From NCBI GenBank assembly GCA_910579185.1, contig CAJTTG010000009.1, positions 5,945 through 69,944 of the forward strand: a stretch of 64,000 nt of DNA. The letters run 5' to 3'. Source of the stretch: an uncultured Muribaculaceae bacterium (GTDB taxonomy: Bacteria; Bacteroidota; Bacteroidia; Bacteroidales; Muribaculaceae). This document shows, piece after piece, positions 37,385 through 46,448 of the stretch; positions within the stretch are counted from its first letter, which is position 1, and each line of letters starts with the position of its first letter. The notes beneath the pieces are model-generated. The model searched no databases and was not told where the DNA came from. It saw nothing but the letters and a program-made list of their open reading frames with translations. Made by a program: the position numbers and the translations under genes.

Positions 37385-38496
37385 AGATTGGATTCGACGC
37401 AAAGAAAGCGATTGTCAACCGCACGGGAATCGGGAACTACAGCCGTCGAGTGGCCGTGGCATTGAGCGAGACCTACCCCGATGATGATTTCGTGATGTTC
37501 GGGCCAAGGAAGCAACCGGTGGAGCCGATAGCCTCCCATGAAAACCTGAGCTATGCTTATCCGCCGGCATTGGGGGGGAAGCTGACCTACGAGCTATGGC
37601 GCAACCGATTCCTGCGAGGCCGTCTGCGTCGGGATGGGATCGACGTGTACCATGGGCTGAGCAATGAGATCCCGATGGGTCTTGACCACTCAGGGACACG
37701 CACAGTGGTCACAATCCATGATCTCATCTTCCTGACGCGACCTGAGACATTCAAGCCGGGAATGAGGATGAAGCTGAAGAAAAAGACACTATATGCGTGC
37801 CGGCATGCCGACCGCATCATAGCCATCAGCCAGCGCACGGCCGACGATATTGTAAGGCTCTATGGGATTGATCCGGCGAAGATTGATATTGTCTATCAAA
37901 GTATCGACAGCGTGTATTTCAATCCGGTTGCTGATGAACGGAAGGCTGAAATTCGCGATAAGTACCGGTTGCCGGAACGCTATATCCTCTGCGTAGGGAC
38001 AATAGAGCAACGCAAGAATCAGGAACTAATCATCAAGGCGTTGCCGAAGTTGCCGAAGGATATCTGCGCCGTGATAGCCGGCCGCCCCACCCCTTATCAG
38101 CAACGACTTGAAACTTTGGCTTCGGAGCTTGGAGTGGGCGACCGTGTAACGATTCTGAACGGGGTGCCGACAGCCGATCTGCCGGGGTTGTATCAGAATG
38201 CGGCCATATTCTGTTTGCCATCGATTTATGAGGGGTTCGGTCTTCCTGTAGCAGAAGCGCTTGCATCGAGGGTTCCTGTGATCGCAGCCACGGGATCGTG
38301 CCTGGAAGAGGCCGGAGGACCGGATTCGATATATATTGATCCGGAAGATGACACGGCATTGGCCGAGGCCGTTATGAAGATCACAGGTGATGAAGCACTA
38401 CGCCGGAATATGATAGAGCATGGCGCGGAATTTGCCAAGCGTTTTTCAGATGCCACAATGGCCAAGGAGTTGATGGCAGTATATGGGAAATGTTGA
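37381..38496 (+). CDS. Glycosyltransferase family 4 (GT-B)
   Basis: 371 residues. GT4 signatures: GIGNYSRRVAVAL (acceptor side), VYHGLSNEIPMGL, RYILCVGTIEQRKNQELIIKALP, then AAIFCLPSIYEGFGLPVAEALASRVPVIAATGS, the E-x7-E retaining GT motif. Similar in layout to WbaZ/WcfI-type mannosyl- or glucosyltransferases. Starts with ATGA overlap on the LTA-synthase-like gene and is the last gene of the cluster. Confidence 0.92.
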   Translation: MKIGFDAKKAIVNRTGIGNYSRRVAVALSETYPDDDFVMFGPRKQPVEPIASHENLSYAYPPALGGKLTYELWRNRFLRGRLRRDGIDVYHGLSNEIPMGLDHSGTRTVVTIHDLIFLTRPETFKPGMRMKLKKKTLYACRHADRIIAISQRTADDIVRLYGIDPAKIDIVYQSIDSVYFNPVADERKAEIRDKYRLPERYILCVGTIEQRKNQELIIKALPKLPKDICAVIAGRPTPYQQRLETLASELGVGDRVTILNGVPTADLPGLYQNAAIFCLPSIYEGFGLPVAEALASRVPVIAATGSCLEEAGGPDSIYIDPEDDTALAEAVMKITGDEALRRNMIEHGAEFAKRFSDATMAKELMAVYGKC

Positions 38497-38807
38497 GAAT
38501 AGAGAACAGAGTATAGGGTATAGAGTTGGAGAGATTAGAGTGGGAGAGATTAGAGTTGAGGGAGTGAGATGGGTGCCGAAATCATCCCCCACGCCTGTAG
38601 GGATATAACTGTATATTTACCTTTGGGCTTGTAGTAGCGGTAGACGGCTCGGAGAGCCGTTACCCCGACATGGGATCAATGCATGTAGGGCAACCCAATC
38701 ACTATTACTTAGAAATAAGCGCATAGCACGTAGGTAAAGCCGGACGCGCCATGGCGCAGTCCCTACTGGAGAGCCGTTAAGATATCAGACAATTACATAT
38801 TGAGAAA
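38497..38807. repeat. Repeat-rich intergenic region, copy A
   Basis: No gene. Contains TATAGAGT-type tandem units and a GAGAGATTAGAG tract (about 38510-38560), the 33-bp repeat at 38638-38670 with a palindrome ACGGCTCggaGAGCCGT, a 21-bp repeat with core GCGCCATGGCGC (38741-38761) and a partial copy of the 33-bp unit (GGAGAGCCGTTA, 38768-38779). These look like REP-type dispersed elements. Confidence 0.75.
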
Positions 38808-39287
38808 TCAGAGGGTACGGGAGATGCCTTCGAACTGTTCGGTCAGGGAGACAAATGTTTCGTCGAGGGGCGCGCCCTGACGGGTTGCTGGGTCGAAGCC
38901 GGCAAGGATTGTGCGTCCGATGCATTTGGTCGATCCGGTCTTTTTGCTGACCACACGCTGCTCTATTGTGAAGCTGCGATGCCCGATATGAGCCACTGAT
39001 GTCCAGACTTGCAATGGTTCGGTGAAATATGATGGCTCGAAGAAGTCGCAGTTGACATTGACAACAACGGCTTTAAGATCGGCCATGGAGAAGCGTCCAC
39101 CGGAAACAGCAAGGAAATAGTCTATCTTGCCGAGATCCATGAAGGAGAAATAGACATTGTTGTTGACATGGCCGAGCATGTCGATGTCGGCAAAACGTGT
39201 CTGAAGATCCACCACATGGCGGAATGGATGGGAAGCAGCAGGAACACGTGGATTATCGGAAGGAAGAAGTGTTGGATCGGAAAGCAT
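38808..39287 (-). CDS. Acyl-CoA thioesterase, 4HBT (YbgC-like) family
   Basis: 159 residues. Hotdog-fold signature VVDLQTRFADIDMLGHVNNNVYFSFMD (about 25-50) includes the Asp of the Dx..GHVNN motif; VNVNCDFFEPSYF and RSFTIEQRVV follow. Hydrolyses acyl-CoA thioesters, substrate unknown. Stands alone, opposite to the glycan cluster, and is bracketed on both sides by the same two repeat families. Confidence 0.88.
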   Translation of the reverse strand: MLSDPTLLPSDNPRVPAASHPFRHVVDLQTRFADIDMLGHVNNNVYFSFMDLGKIDYFLAVSGGRFSMADLKAVVVNVNCDFFEPSYFTEPLQVWTSVAHIGHRSFTIEQRVVSKKTGSTKCIGRTILAGFDPATRQGAPLDETFVSLTEQFEGISRTL

Positions 39288-39299
39288 GGGAAGAATCTG

Positions 39300-39402
39300 T
39301 AGAGGTTAGAGTATAGAGTATAGAGTATAGAGTTGGAGAGATTAGGGTTGAGGGGGACGGTAGACGGCTCGGAGAGCCGTTACCCCGACAGGGCGAGTGG
39401 GT
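39300..39402. repeat. Repeat-rich intergenic region, copy B
   Basis: Same composite as copy A: TATAGAGT units (39308-39331), TTGGAGAGATTAGGGTTGAG, then the 33-bp unit at 39358-39390 identical to 38638-38670 and containing ACGGCTCggaGAGCCGT. Lies on the other side of the thioesterase gene, same orientation. Confidence 0.75.
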
Positions 39403-39434
39403 GGGTTATGCTGAATATTAAATAATTAGGATTG

Positions 39435-39728
39435 TCAGTGGAGGATGATGTCTGTGATGGCTTGGGAGCCGACGGCGGTGTTGAGCTGTTCGATGAGTTT
39501 TTTCCGCAGGAATGAAAGCTCGTTTTTCAACGGCGCGGAGGATATGTGGACATGCAGGCACCCGTTGTCGTCGACATAGCGTTTGTAGGTGTAGCGGTTG
39601 ACTCCGGGACCTACAATCTCGGGCCAGAGGTAGCAAGCCTGATGCCTTGCCATAGTATCGGACGCGCCGGCGAGTGCCATGTTCTCATCAAAGATCTCGG
39701 CAAAGGATTTGGGTTCAGTGCGCTTCAT
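39435..39728 (-). CDS. DciA-type (DUF721) replicative helicase loader protein
   Basis: 97 residues. ACYLWPEIVGPGVNRYTYKRYVDDNGCLHVHISSAPLKNELSFLRKKLIEQLN is the DUF721 domain found in DciA, which helps load DnaB in bacteria without DnaC/DnaI. Its ATG overlaps the recF stop by one base (TAATG), so the two are coupled, a frequent arrangement in Bacteroidota. Confidence 0.85.
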   Translation of the reverse strand: MKRTEPKSFAEIFDENMALAGASDTMARHQACYLWPEIVGPGVNRYTYKRYVDDNGCLHVHISSAPLKNELSFLRKKLIEQLNTAVGSQAITDIILH

Positions 39729-40834
39729 TATTCAGCCAAAGGTTTGAAAGCGCCGTCAACGACATGCCACATACGATAGTGGCCGCCAGTTCCTGACATT
39801 ATGTCGTCGAGGTGTTCGCGGTTTGTATCGGTAATGAAAATCTGTCCGAATTCATCGGCTGTCACGAGCTTCATTATCCGGGCTACTCGGTCGCGGTCGA
39901 GCTTGTCGAATATATCGTCGAGCAGAAGAAGCGGACGTATGGATGTTGCGCGATGGAGGAAGTCGTATTGCGCGAGCCGCAGGGCTATGGTAAACGTCTT
40001 GCACTGCCCTTGCGATCCGGTGCGTCGCAATGGCATCTCGTCGAGGGTCATTCCAATATCATCGCGATGCGGCCCAACGGATGTGTGTCGCACAATCTCA
40101 TCGTGGCGGCGTGCGTTGTCGAGAGCCGCGCCGAGAGTCGGTGCACCGCTGTCGGCAACAGAGCTATTATAGACAATGCCTACAGACTCGCCCTCTCCGG
40201 CAATAGCATGATAGTAGCGTGAGAACAGCCCCGAAAGGGTGTCAATCCAGGTTTGACGAGCGCGGCAGATATATTCAGCGGACATCTCCATTGTCAGCTC
40301 CACGGCTTCATAGAGCGTGTGATCGACCGAACCGTCGCGCAGCAGCCGGTTGCGCTGTTCAAGAGCCGAAGCATAGCGGATGAGCGCATCAAGATAGCGT
40401 CGGTCGCTCTGGGATATCACCATGTCCATCCACCGGCGGCGTTCCTCGCCGGAGCCGCGAATCAGGTCAATGTCCTGTGGGGCGGCCATCACGAGCGGAA
40501 ATGTGCCTATATGATCGCTCAGGCGAGTGTACTCCTTTCCTCCACGCCGCAAACTCTTGCGCTTGCCACGAGCCATTCCGAGAGTCAGTTCCTCTGGGGT
40601 ATCGCGTCGGAGATAGTTGGCTTTAGCCGTCAGGAAATCCTCACCCCGGCGCATCAGCATAGCATCAGTCATGCCGGAAAAGCTCTTGCAGAAGCTAAGA
40701 TAGTGGATAGCATCAAGCAGGTTGCTCTTACCCATGCCGTTATTGCCCAGAAAACAATTTATTTTCGGGGAGAAGTCGAGCTGCGCCTCGGCTATGTTCT
40801 TAAAATTCGTAAGAGAAAGGTGGATCAGTTGCAT
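39728..40834 (-). CDS. recF: DNA replication and repair protein RecF
   Basis: 368 residues from ATG 40834 (MQLIHLSLTNFKNIAEAQLDFS); longer frames extend through the promoter. Walker A GNNGMGKSNLLDAI (about 30), signature segment RTGSQGQCKTFTIALRLAQYD and Walker B RPLLLLDDIFDKLD show an SMC-like ATPase. RecF helps load RecA at gapped DNA. Preceded by a -7 box and coupled to the DUF721 gene. Confidence 0.95.
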   Translation of the reverse strand: MQLIHLSLTNFKNIAEAQLDFSPKINCFLGNNGMGKSNLLDAIHYLSFCKSFSGMTDAMLMRRGEDFLTAKANYLRRDTPEELTLGMARGKRKSLRRGGKEYTRLSDHIGTFPLVMAAPQDIDLIRGSGEERRRWMDMVISQSDRRYLDALIRYASALEQRNRLLRDGSVDHTLYEAVELTMEMSAEYICRARQTWIDTLSGLFSRYYHAIAGEGESVGIVYNSSVADSGAPTLGAALDNARRHDEIVRHTSVGPHRDDIGMTLDEMPLRRTGSQGQCKTFTIALRLAQYDFLHRATSIRPLLLLDDIFDKLDRDRVARIMKLVTADEFGQIFITDTNREHLDDIMSGTGGHYRMWHVVDGAFKPLAE

Positions 40835-40842
40835 TTCAAATG

Positions 40843-40850
40843 CAAATTTA
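40843..40850 (-). promoter_or_regulatory. Candidate -7 box of recF
   Basis: Minus-strand TAAATTTG only 8 bases before the recF ATG, so the mRNA leader would be very short. Confidence 0.5.
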
Positions 40851-41038
40851 CAAAAAAATTTCCATATTTTTGCCTGCATCAACACCACACGCTGCCCCAC
40901 GATGGCCTGAAATGTTGACACATATATTAGATCACAAGAAAGAACCAATTTCATAGTACTGAACTAACCCTGAAGCTTCTCAAATTCTTTTTTGTGTGAC
41001 GGATGGGGGATAGGGTTGCGGAAACAGGAAAAAAGCGT

Positions 41039-41046
41039 TAACTTTG
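41039..41046 (+). promoter_or_regulatory. -7 box of DUF1846 gene
   Basis: TAACTTTG with GTTG at 41015-41018, 20-nt spacer; ATG follows 9 nt after the box. Confidence 0.6.
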
Positions 41047-41055
41047 CATTCCGTT

Positions 41056-42519
41056 ATGACATACGGATTCGACAACGACAAGTACCTTAAAATTCAGTCC
41101 GAACACATCAAAGAGCGCATAGCGCAGTTCGGGAATAAGCTCTATCTGGAGCTTGGTGGCAAACTATTTGACGATCATCACGCAAGCCGCGTGCTGCCGG
41201 GCTTCCAGCCCGATATCAAGCTGCAGATGCTCAGTCAGCTTCAAGACAGCGCGGAGATAGTTATAGTGATCAGCGCAAAGGATATCGAGAAGAACAAGGT
41301 TCGTCAGGATCTCGGCATCACCTACGACATGGACGTGTTGCGTCTGCGCGGCGAGTTCCAGAAGCGCGGTTTCATGGTCGGATCGGTGGTCATCACCCAC
41401 TATAACGGCCAGATGAGCGCGGATGCTTTCCGCCGGCGTCTGGAACGTCTGGGAATCACGACTTATTACCACTACACTATCGAGGGATATCCGAACAACG
41501 TAGGACTTATAGCCTCGGACGAGGGTTTCGGCCACAATGACTACATAGAGACCACTCGACCGTTGGTGATCGTGACAGCCCCGGGGCCTGGCAGCGGCAA
41601 GATGGCCGTCTGTCTGAGCCAGCTCTATAATGAACACAAGCGCGGCATCGAGGCCGGATATGCCAAGTTCGAGACATTCCCGGTGTGGAGTCTGCCGCTG
41701 AAACACCCTGTCAACATAGCCTACGAGGCTGCCACTGCCGACCTGAACGACGTGAACATGATCGACCCGTTCCATCTGGAGGCTTACGGCAAGACGGCCA
41801 TCAACTATAACCGCGACATTGAGATATTCCCGGTTCTTAACGCATTGTTTGAAGGGATCTACGGTGAAAATCCCTACAAATCGCCAACAGACATGGGTGT
41901 GAACATGGTCGGTTTCTGCATCAGCGACGACGAAGTGTGCTGCACGGCATCGAAGAATGAGATTATCCGCCGCTATTACACGGCTCTGAACCAGCTTGCG
42001 CAGGGCAACGGCTCAGACAACGAGGTCAACAAGATCGCGCTTCTGATGAAGCAGGCCAAGATAGACACGAGCTTCCGCCGGTGTGTGCAGGCAGCCAAGG
42101 ATCGCGCCGAAAGCAGCGGCAAGCCCTGTTCGGCCATCGAACTTTCCGACGGGACGATAATCACCGCCGAATCCGGCGATCTGCTCGGCCCGAGCGCGGC
42201 ATTGCTTCTGAACACGCTGAAACATCTTGCCGGAATAGACCACAGCATCAAACTGATCCCCCAGCAGATGATAGAGCCTATCCAGCATACGAAGATCAAC
42301 TATCTGCGCAGCCATAACCCGAGACTCCACACGGACGAGGTGCTGGTGGCACTGTCGGTTCTCAGCACACGCGACGAAAACTGCCGCCGCGCCCTGGAGT
42401 GCCTGCCGGCGCTTGAGGGCTGTCAGGCTCATTCGACGGTGATGCTCGGCGAGGTAGACCACAAGATATTCAAGAAACTCCGCGTAGGTCTGACCTGCGA
42501 GCCTGTGCGCAAGAAATAA
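41056..42519 (+). CDS. DUF1846 domain protein
   Basis: 487 residues from ATG 41056 (MTYGFDNDKYLKIQSEHIKERIAQFGNKLYLELGGKLFDDHHASRVLPGF). The opening, the IVISAKDIEKNKVRQDLGITYD segment and the P-loop-like VTAPGPGSGKMAVCLSQLY (about 175) define DUF1846, a large conserved protein family of Firmicutes and Bacteroidota. A GPGSGK loop suggests nucleotide binding. Function unknown. Monocistronic from its own promoter. Confidence 0.9.
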   Translation: MTYGFDNDKYLKIQSEHIKERIAQFGNKLYLELGGKLFDDHHASRVLPGFQPDIKLQMLSQLQDSAEIVIVISAKDIEKNKVRQDLGITYDMDVLRLRGEFQKRGFMVGSVVITHYNGQMSADAFRRRLERLGITTYYHYTIEGYPNNVGLIASDEGFGHNDYIETTRPLVIVTAPGPGSGKMAVCLSQLYNEHKRGIEAGYAKFETFPVWSLPLKHPVNIAYEAATADLNDVNMIDPFHLEAYGKTAINYNRDIEIFPVLNALFEGIYGENPYKSPTDMGVNMVGFCISDDEVCCTASKNEIIRRYYTALNQLAQGNGSDNEVNKIALLMKQAKIDTSFRRCVQAAKDRAESSGKPCSAIELSDGTIITAESGDLLGPSAALLLNTLKHLAGIDHSIKLIPQQMIEPIQHTKINYLRSHNPRLHTDEVLVALSVLSTRDENCRRALECLPALEGCQAHSTVMLGEVDHKIFKKLRVGLTCEPVRKK

Positions 42520-42612
42520 GGATTCTTTAACATCCGCCATCCCAACTTCTTTGTCCGGAATCTGTTTTTATCAGTGGATTCAGAAAATCAAAAACTATAA
42601 AAACATACGACT

Positions 42613-42924
42613 ATGGACAAGATGAAAGAAAAAAGATCCTACTACTTCAATGTTATTGAAGCCAAGGACGGCAAGATGAGCGAAGTTATGAACTTTAATT
42701 TCGGCGGCCACCACGATTTAGCCCAGATGGTTGAGAACACCGAGGCCAAAGGTCTGTTTGAAAAAGACAAACATGCCAAGGAATTCGTGGTTGCGATGCG
42801 CCTTATGCATCATGTGATCAAGAAAAACGCCGACAATCCCCTGTTCGCAGAATTTGCCCCTCAGTTCGAGGCCTTCAAGAATCAGGTAAGAAAACAGGTT
42901 CATTGCTGCAACAAGGATAAATAA
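42613..42924 (+). CDS. DUF3861 family small protein
   Basis: 103 residues. SYYFNVIEAKDGKMSEVMNFNFGGHHDLAQMVENTEAKGLFEKD and HHVIKKNADNPLFAEFAPQFEAF match the DUF3861 consensus of small soluble proteins. Function unknown. A terminator follows. Confidence 0.8.
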   Translation: MDKMKEKRSYYFNVIEAKDGKMSEVMNFNFGGHHDLAQMVENTEAKGLFEKDKHAKEFVVAMRLMHHVIKKNADNPLFAEFAPQFEAFKNQVRKQVHCCNKDK

Positions 42925-42947
42925 TCCTGCACAAGCAGAAAAATATA

Positions 42948-42987
42948 CCGGCCCGGTATCAGGAATGATGCCGGGTCGGCTATTTTT
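42948..42987 (+). terminator. Intrinsic terminator after DUF3861
   Basis: Arms CCGGCCCGGTATC / GATGCCGGGTCGG pair with G-U pairs; 6-nt loop; then TATTTTTC. Confidence 0.75.
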
Positions 42988-42989
42988 CA

Positions 42990-42997
42990 TAACTTTG
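42990..42997 (+). promoter_or_regulatory. Candidate -7 box of tex
   Basis: TAACTTTG placed 19 bases before the ATG at 43017 and directly after the DUF3861 terminator. Confidence 0.55.
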
Positions 42998-43016
42998 CCC
43001 GACAAAAACAATCCCA

Positions 43017-45113
43017 ATGACTGACATAGCCTCACTCGTAGCCTCGGCTCTGAACCTGCCCGTAAAAGGGGTCACAGCCACAATCGATCTCCTGGACTCG
43101 GGAGCCACAGTTCCATTCATCAGCCGCTACCGCAAGGAGCGCACCGGATCGCTTGACGAAGTTGAAGTGCGCGCCATAGAGCAGCAGCTGCGCCGCACAC
43201 GCGAGATGGAGGAACGGCGCGAGTTCGTGAGACAGTCGATAGCCGATGCCGGAGGAATGACCGAGCGTCTGTCACAGCGTCTGGCCGAGGCCACAACGAT
43301 TACCGAGATAGAGGATATCTACGCGCCTTTCAAGCCTAAGAAGCGCACACGCGCCACCATTGCGAGGGAGAAAGGACTCGAACCACTGGCCAAACGGATC
43401 ATGTCGGGGCAGATGCCACGTGCAACGGACGATGAAATATCGGGGGCTCAAGACATCATAGCGGAATGGGCATCGGAATCGACGCGTCTGCGAAACCTGA
43501 CACGCCGGACGATGCAACGGACAGCTATCCTCACAGCATCTCCGACCAAAGGTAAGGAAGCGGAACTGGCGGCATCGCCACTTGCCGGATATGGCACGTT
43601 CTCGCAATCCGTCAGGCGCATAGCATCCCATCAGTATCTTGCCCTGCGCCGCGCCGAGCGCGAGGGGCTGGTGAAAGTGAAATTCAGCCTTGACGGGGAT
43701 GAGACACGTCTGGTGGAACAGCTGACAGATGCATTCATGCCCCGGAACAATACCAAGGAGACAGCCGCAACCATAGGCATGGCCGTTGCCGACGCATATA
43801 AACGCCTGCTTCGCCCATCGGTGGAGACCGAGATCTCCGCTTCGCTGAAATCGGAGGCCGACCGCGTGGCTATCGGCATCTTCGCCGACAATCTGCGACA
43901 GCTGCTGCTGGCATCGCCGCTCAAAGGGGAACGGGTGCTTGCCATTGACCCAGGCTACCGCACAGGATGCAAGACGGTGGCTCTTGACGAGGCCGGGACA
44001 CTGCTTGACGAAAGCGTGATCTATCCCACAGCCCCGAAAAACGACACAGCCGGAGCAGAACGTATCCTGCGGCATCTGATCAGCACCCACCGGCTTACGG
44101 CAATAGCTCTTGGCAACGGGACAGCCTCACGCGAGACCGAACGTTTTTTGAAAAGCACAGGGTTGATCCCCACGGAGAAGATATTCATAGTCAGCGAGGA
44201 TGGCGCATCGGTCTACTCCGCTTCGGAACTGGCCAGAAAAGAGTTTCCCGACAAGGATGTGACTGTCCGGGGTGCTGTCTCCATCGGTCGCCGCCTGATA
44301 GATCCGCTGGCAGAACTTGTGAAGATTGACCCGAAATCAATAGGCGTGGGCCAGTACCAGCACGATGTGGATCAGGCGGCGTTGAAAGACGCTCTGGACT
44401 ACACGGTAATGGCTTGTGTGAACGCCGTCGGTGTGGATGTCAACACCGCTTCCGAGAAGCTGCTATCTTACATTTCGGGCATCGGTCCGTCGCTGGCCGC
44501 CAACATTGTGGCCTACCGCCGCGAGAATGGAGCCTTTGGCGAACGCAGCGACCTGAAGCGCGTGCCACGTCTCGGCGACAAGGCTTTTGAGCTGAGCGCA
44601 GGTTTTCTCCGGATTCCCGGAGGAGATCAGGCACTCGACAACACAGGCATACATCCGGAAAGCTACGGAACAGTGGCAAAGATGGCGCATTGTATCGGGG
44701 CTTCCGTTGCCGATCTGCCCGGGAACAGCGCGCTCCTCGACCGTCTTGACGCCGAAAAGCTTGCAGAAGCCGGAATAGGTGGGCGCGAGACCATAGCCGA
44801 CATAATCGCGGAACTGCGCAAGCCCGGACGCGATCCACGCACGGATTCCGCTACCGACGCTTTCCATCCGGCCATAGAAAGTTTCGAACAGCTTGCCGTA
44901 GGGCAGACCGTTCCGGGAATAGTGAGCAATATCACGGCTTTCGGGGCATTTGTCAATCTCGGCATCAAGGAGCATGGGCTGATCCATATATCACGTGTCG
45001 CACCACGCAGGATCTCGGCTGTGAGCGATGTTCTTCATCTGGGACAGCAGGTGGAGGCCAAGATCATAGAACTTGACCAGACGCGCCGCCGCATCTCACT
45101 GTCGCTGATCTGA
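43017..45113 (+). CDS. tex: RNA-binding transcriptional accessory protein Tex
   Basis: 698 residues, normal for Tex. Tex N domain (about 1-190: VPFISRYRKERTGSLDEVEVRAIE), YqgF/RNase H-like domain (LAIDPGYRTGCKTVALDEAG at about 310), helix-hairpin-helix region (NTASEKLLSYISGIGPSLAANIVAYR) and a C-terminal S1 domain (VGQTVPGIVSNITAFGAFVNLGIKEHGLIHISRV). Binds RNA and affects transcription and ribosome-associated processes. Own promoter, monocistronic. Confidence 0.95.
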   Translation: MTDIASLVASALNLPVKGVTATIDLLDSGATVPFISRYRKERTGSLDEVEVRAIEQQLRRTREMEERREFVRQSIADAGGMTERLSQRLAEATTITEIEDIYAPFKPKKRTRATIAREKGLEPLAKRIMSGQMPRATDDEISGAQDIIAEWASESTRLRNLTRRTMQRTAILTASPTKGKEAELAASPLAGYGTFSQSVRRIASHQYLALRRAEREGLVKVKFSLDGDETRLVEQLTDAFMPRNNTKETAATIGMAVADAYKRLLRPSVETEISASLKSEADRVAIGIFADNLRQLLLASPLKGERVLAIDPGYRTGCKTVALDEAGTLLDESVIYPTAPKNDTAGAERILRHLISTHRLTAIALGNGTASRETERFLKSTGLIPTEKIFIVSEDGASVYSASELARKEFPDKDVTVRGAVSIGRRLIDPLAELVKIDPKSIGVGQYQHDVDQAALKDALDYTVMACVNAVGVDVNTASEKLLSYISGIGPSLAANIVAYRRENGAFGERSDLKRVPRLGDKAFELSAGFLRIPGGDQALDNTGIHPESYGTVAKMAHCIGASVADLPGNSALLDRLDAEKLAEAGIGGRETIADIIAELRKPGRDPRTDSATDAFHPAIESFEQLAVGQTVPGIVSNITAFGAFVNLGIKEHGLIHISRVAPRRISAVSDVLHLGQQVEAKIIELDQTRRRISLSLI

Positions 45114-45136
45114 CAGCCCGGAGGGGGAGGGGCGGA

Positions 45137-45475
45137 TTATCCTCTGTCGTAGTGGGGCATTTCGTCGGGAATCACCATCGAGATCTCGACCATGCCGGCA
45201 ATGCGTCCGTCGCGACGCCAAGGGGTCTGATAGATCATCTTACGGAGACCGCCTTTTGAGATGGTGTAGGAATTGCTTTCGCCCGTGGCAAGCATGTGGC
45301 GTATCTTCCGGCATGAATCCTCGGAGTGACAATTGAAAAGATTGTAGCCTATAAGATCGCCGTGGGAGGCAAAGGTCTGGCGCGATTTCTCGTTCATATA
45401 CAATATGATGCCATCGGCATCACAAACGGTAACGGCGCAGTTGATCTGTTCGGCCCACTGAAATTCTGTTTCCAT
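45137..45475 (-). CDS. Stand-alone PAS-domain protein
   Basis: 112 residues, a single PAS fold (INCAVTVCDADGIILYMNEKSRQTF... GYNLFNCHSEDSCRKIRHMLATG). No kinase, cyclase or DNA-binding domain, so it would act as a small sensor by protein contact or as a haem/small-molecule binder. Two bases separate it from the YitT-family gene upstream, so they are co-expressed. Confidence 0.85.
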   Translation of the reverse strand: METEFQWAEQINCAVTVCDADGIILYMNEKSRQTFASHGDLIGYNLFNCHSEDSCRKIRHMLATGESNSYTISKGGLRKMIYQTPWRRDGRIAGMVEISMVIPDEMPHYDRG

Positions 45476-45476
45476 A

Positions 45477-46448
45477 TCAAGAGGTTGTGTTTGCGGTTTC
45501 GATAGTTTTGCGTGGCGGAATCGACTTGCGCGGTTTCATGCGCAGCGGATCGAAGCCATTTCCATATACGCTTCTGGCATTGGATTGGATCACGTAGGCA
45601 CCTTCGTCGATCTCGCGAACAATCTCGTAGATGCGGTCGGCATCGAACTGGCGGCACCACACAATCAGCATAGTGCGGTTTTCACCGGTCCAGAAGCCGT
45701 TGCTGTCGAACGTAGTCACGCCGCGTCCGGTGCGGTGGGTGATATTGTCGGCAATCTCGTGCCACTTTGGCGACAGGATAAGGAACTGAATGGTCTGCTT
45801 GTCGGCGTTGACGAAATAGTTGGCCAGCAGAGAGTAGATGGCAATCGAAGCCCATCCGTAGACGATGGTCTCCACGCGCCCCTGTATCCTGGCGTCGAGG
45901 TCGCCATCGAACGGCAGGAAGAAAGAGCAAGTCACAATGGCCACGTCGATTATCATCATCGTGCGGCCTATACTGATGTTGGATTTCTTCTCAAATATGG
46001 CAGCCACGATGTCGGTTCCTCCGGCGGATCCTTTGTGGACGTAGTATAGCCCGATTCCACAGCCGCAGATCACCGATCCCATCAGCACGCTCATGGTGGT
46101 GTCGGTGACAATGGGTGGATGGGAGGTGAAATATCCCTCGATCAGACCTATCATCAGCGATAGCAGCGTGGCACCGAACACCGTGCGGATCACGAACTGC
46201 CGCCCAAGCACCCGATACCAGCATACGAGCATCAGAATGTTGACCGCATACATAGTGACAGCCACCGGGATCATCTTTCCGCTGGCAAAAAAGACCAGCG
46301 TACTGAAGCCGGCCATGCCGCCTACAACAATGTCGTGGGGGAGAATAAAGGCCGTGAAACCCACGGCATACAGAGCCATGCCGATCACTATTATCAGGTA
46401 ATCTCTGGCATCGGCTTTCGACCAATTGAATAACATTGGCATCATCAT
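45477..46448 (-). CDS. YitT family membrane protein (DUF161/DUF2179)
   Basis: 323 residues. Five or six TM helices (YLIIVIGMALYAVGFTAFILP, IPVAVTMYAVNILMLVCWY and others), the family GSAGGTDIVAAIFEKKSNISIG motif, and a C-terminal DUF2179 cytoplasmic domain (TFDSNGFWTGENRTMLIVWCRQFD...VREID). Transport role unknown. Start may be 46448, 46439 or 46436, as several Met codons are clustered. Confidence 0.88.
   Translation of the reverse strand: MMMPMLFNWSKADARDYLIIVIGMALYAVGFTAFILPHDIVVGGMAGFSTLVFFASGKMIPVAVTMYAVNILMLVCWYRVLGRQFVIRTVFGATLLSLMIGLIEGYFTSHPPIVTDTTMSVLMGSVICGCGIGLYYVHKGSAGGTDIVAAIFEKKSNISIGRTMMIIDVAIVTCSFFLPFDGDLDARIQGRVETIVYGWASIAIYSLLANYFVNADKQTIQFLILSPKWHEIADNITHRTGRGVTTFDSNGFWTGENRTMLIVWCRQFDADRIYEIVREIDEGAYVIQSNARSVYGNGFDPLRMKPRKSIPPRKTIETANTTS

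Noticed and set aside
38741..38761. NcoI-like CCATGG palindrome as a restriction or operator site
   Set aside because: The wider 21-bp identity with another locus shows a dispersed repeat and not a local operator.
43272..44090. 272-residue frame opposite tex
   Set aside because: Shadow of the tex coding sequence.
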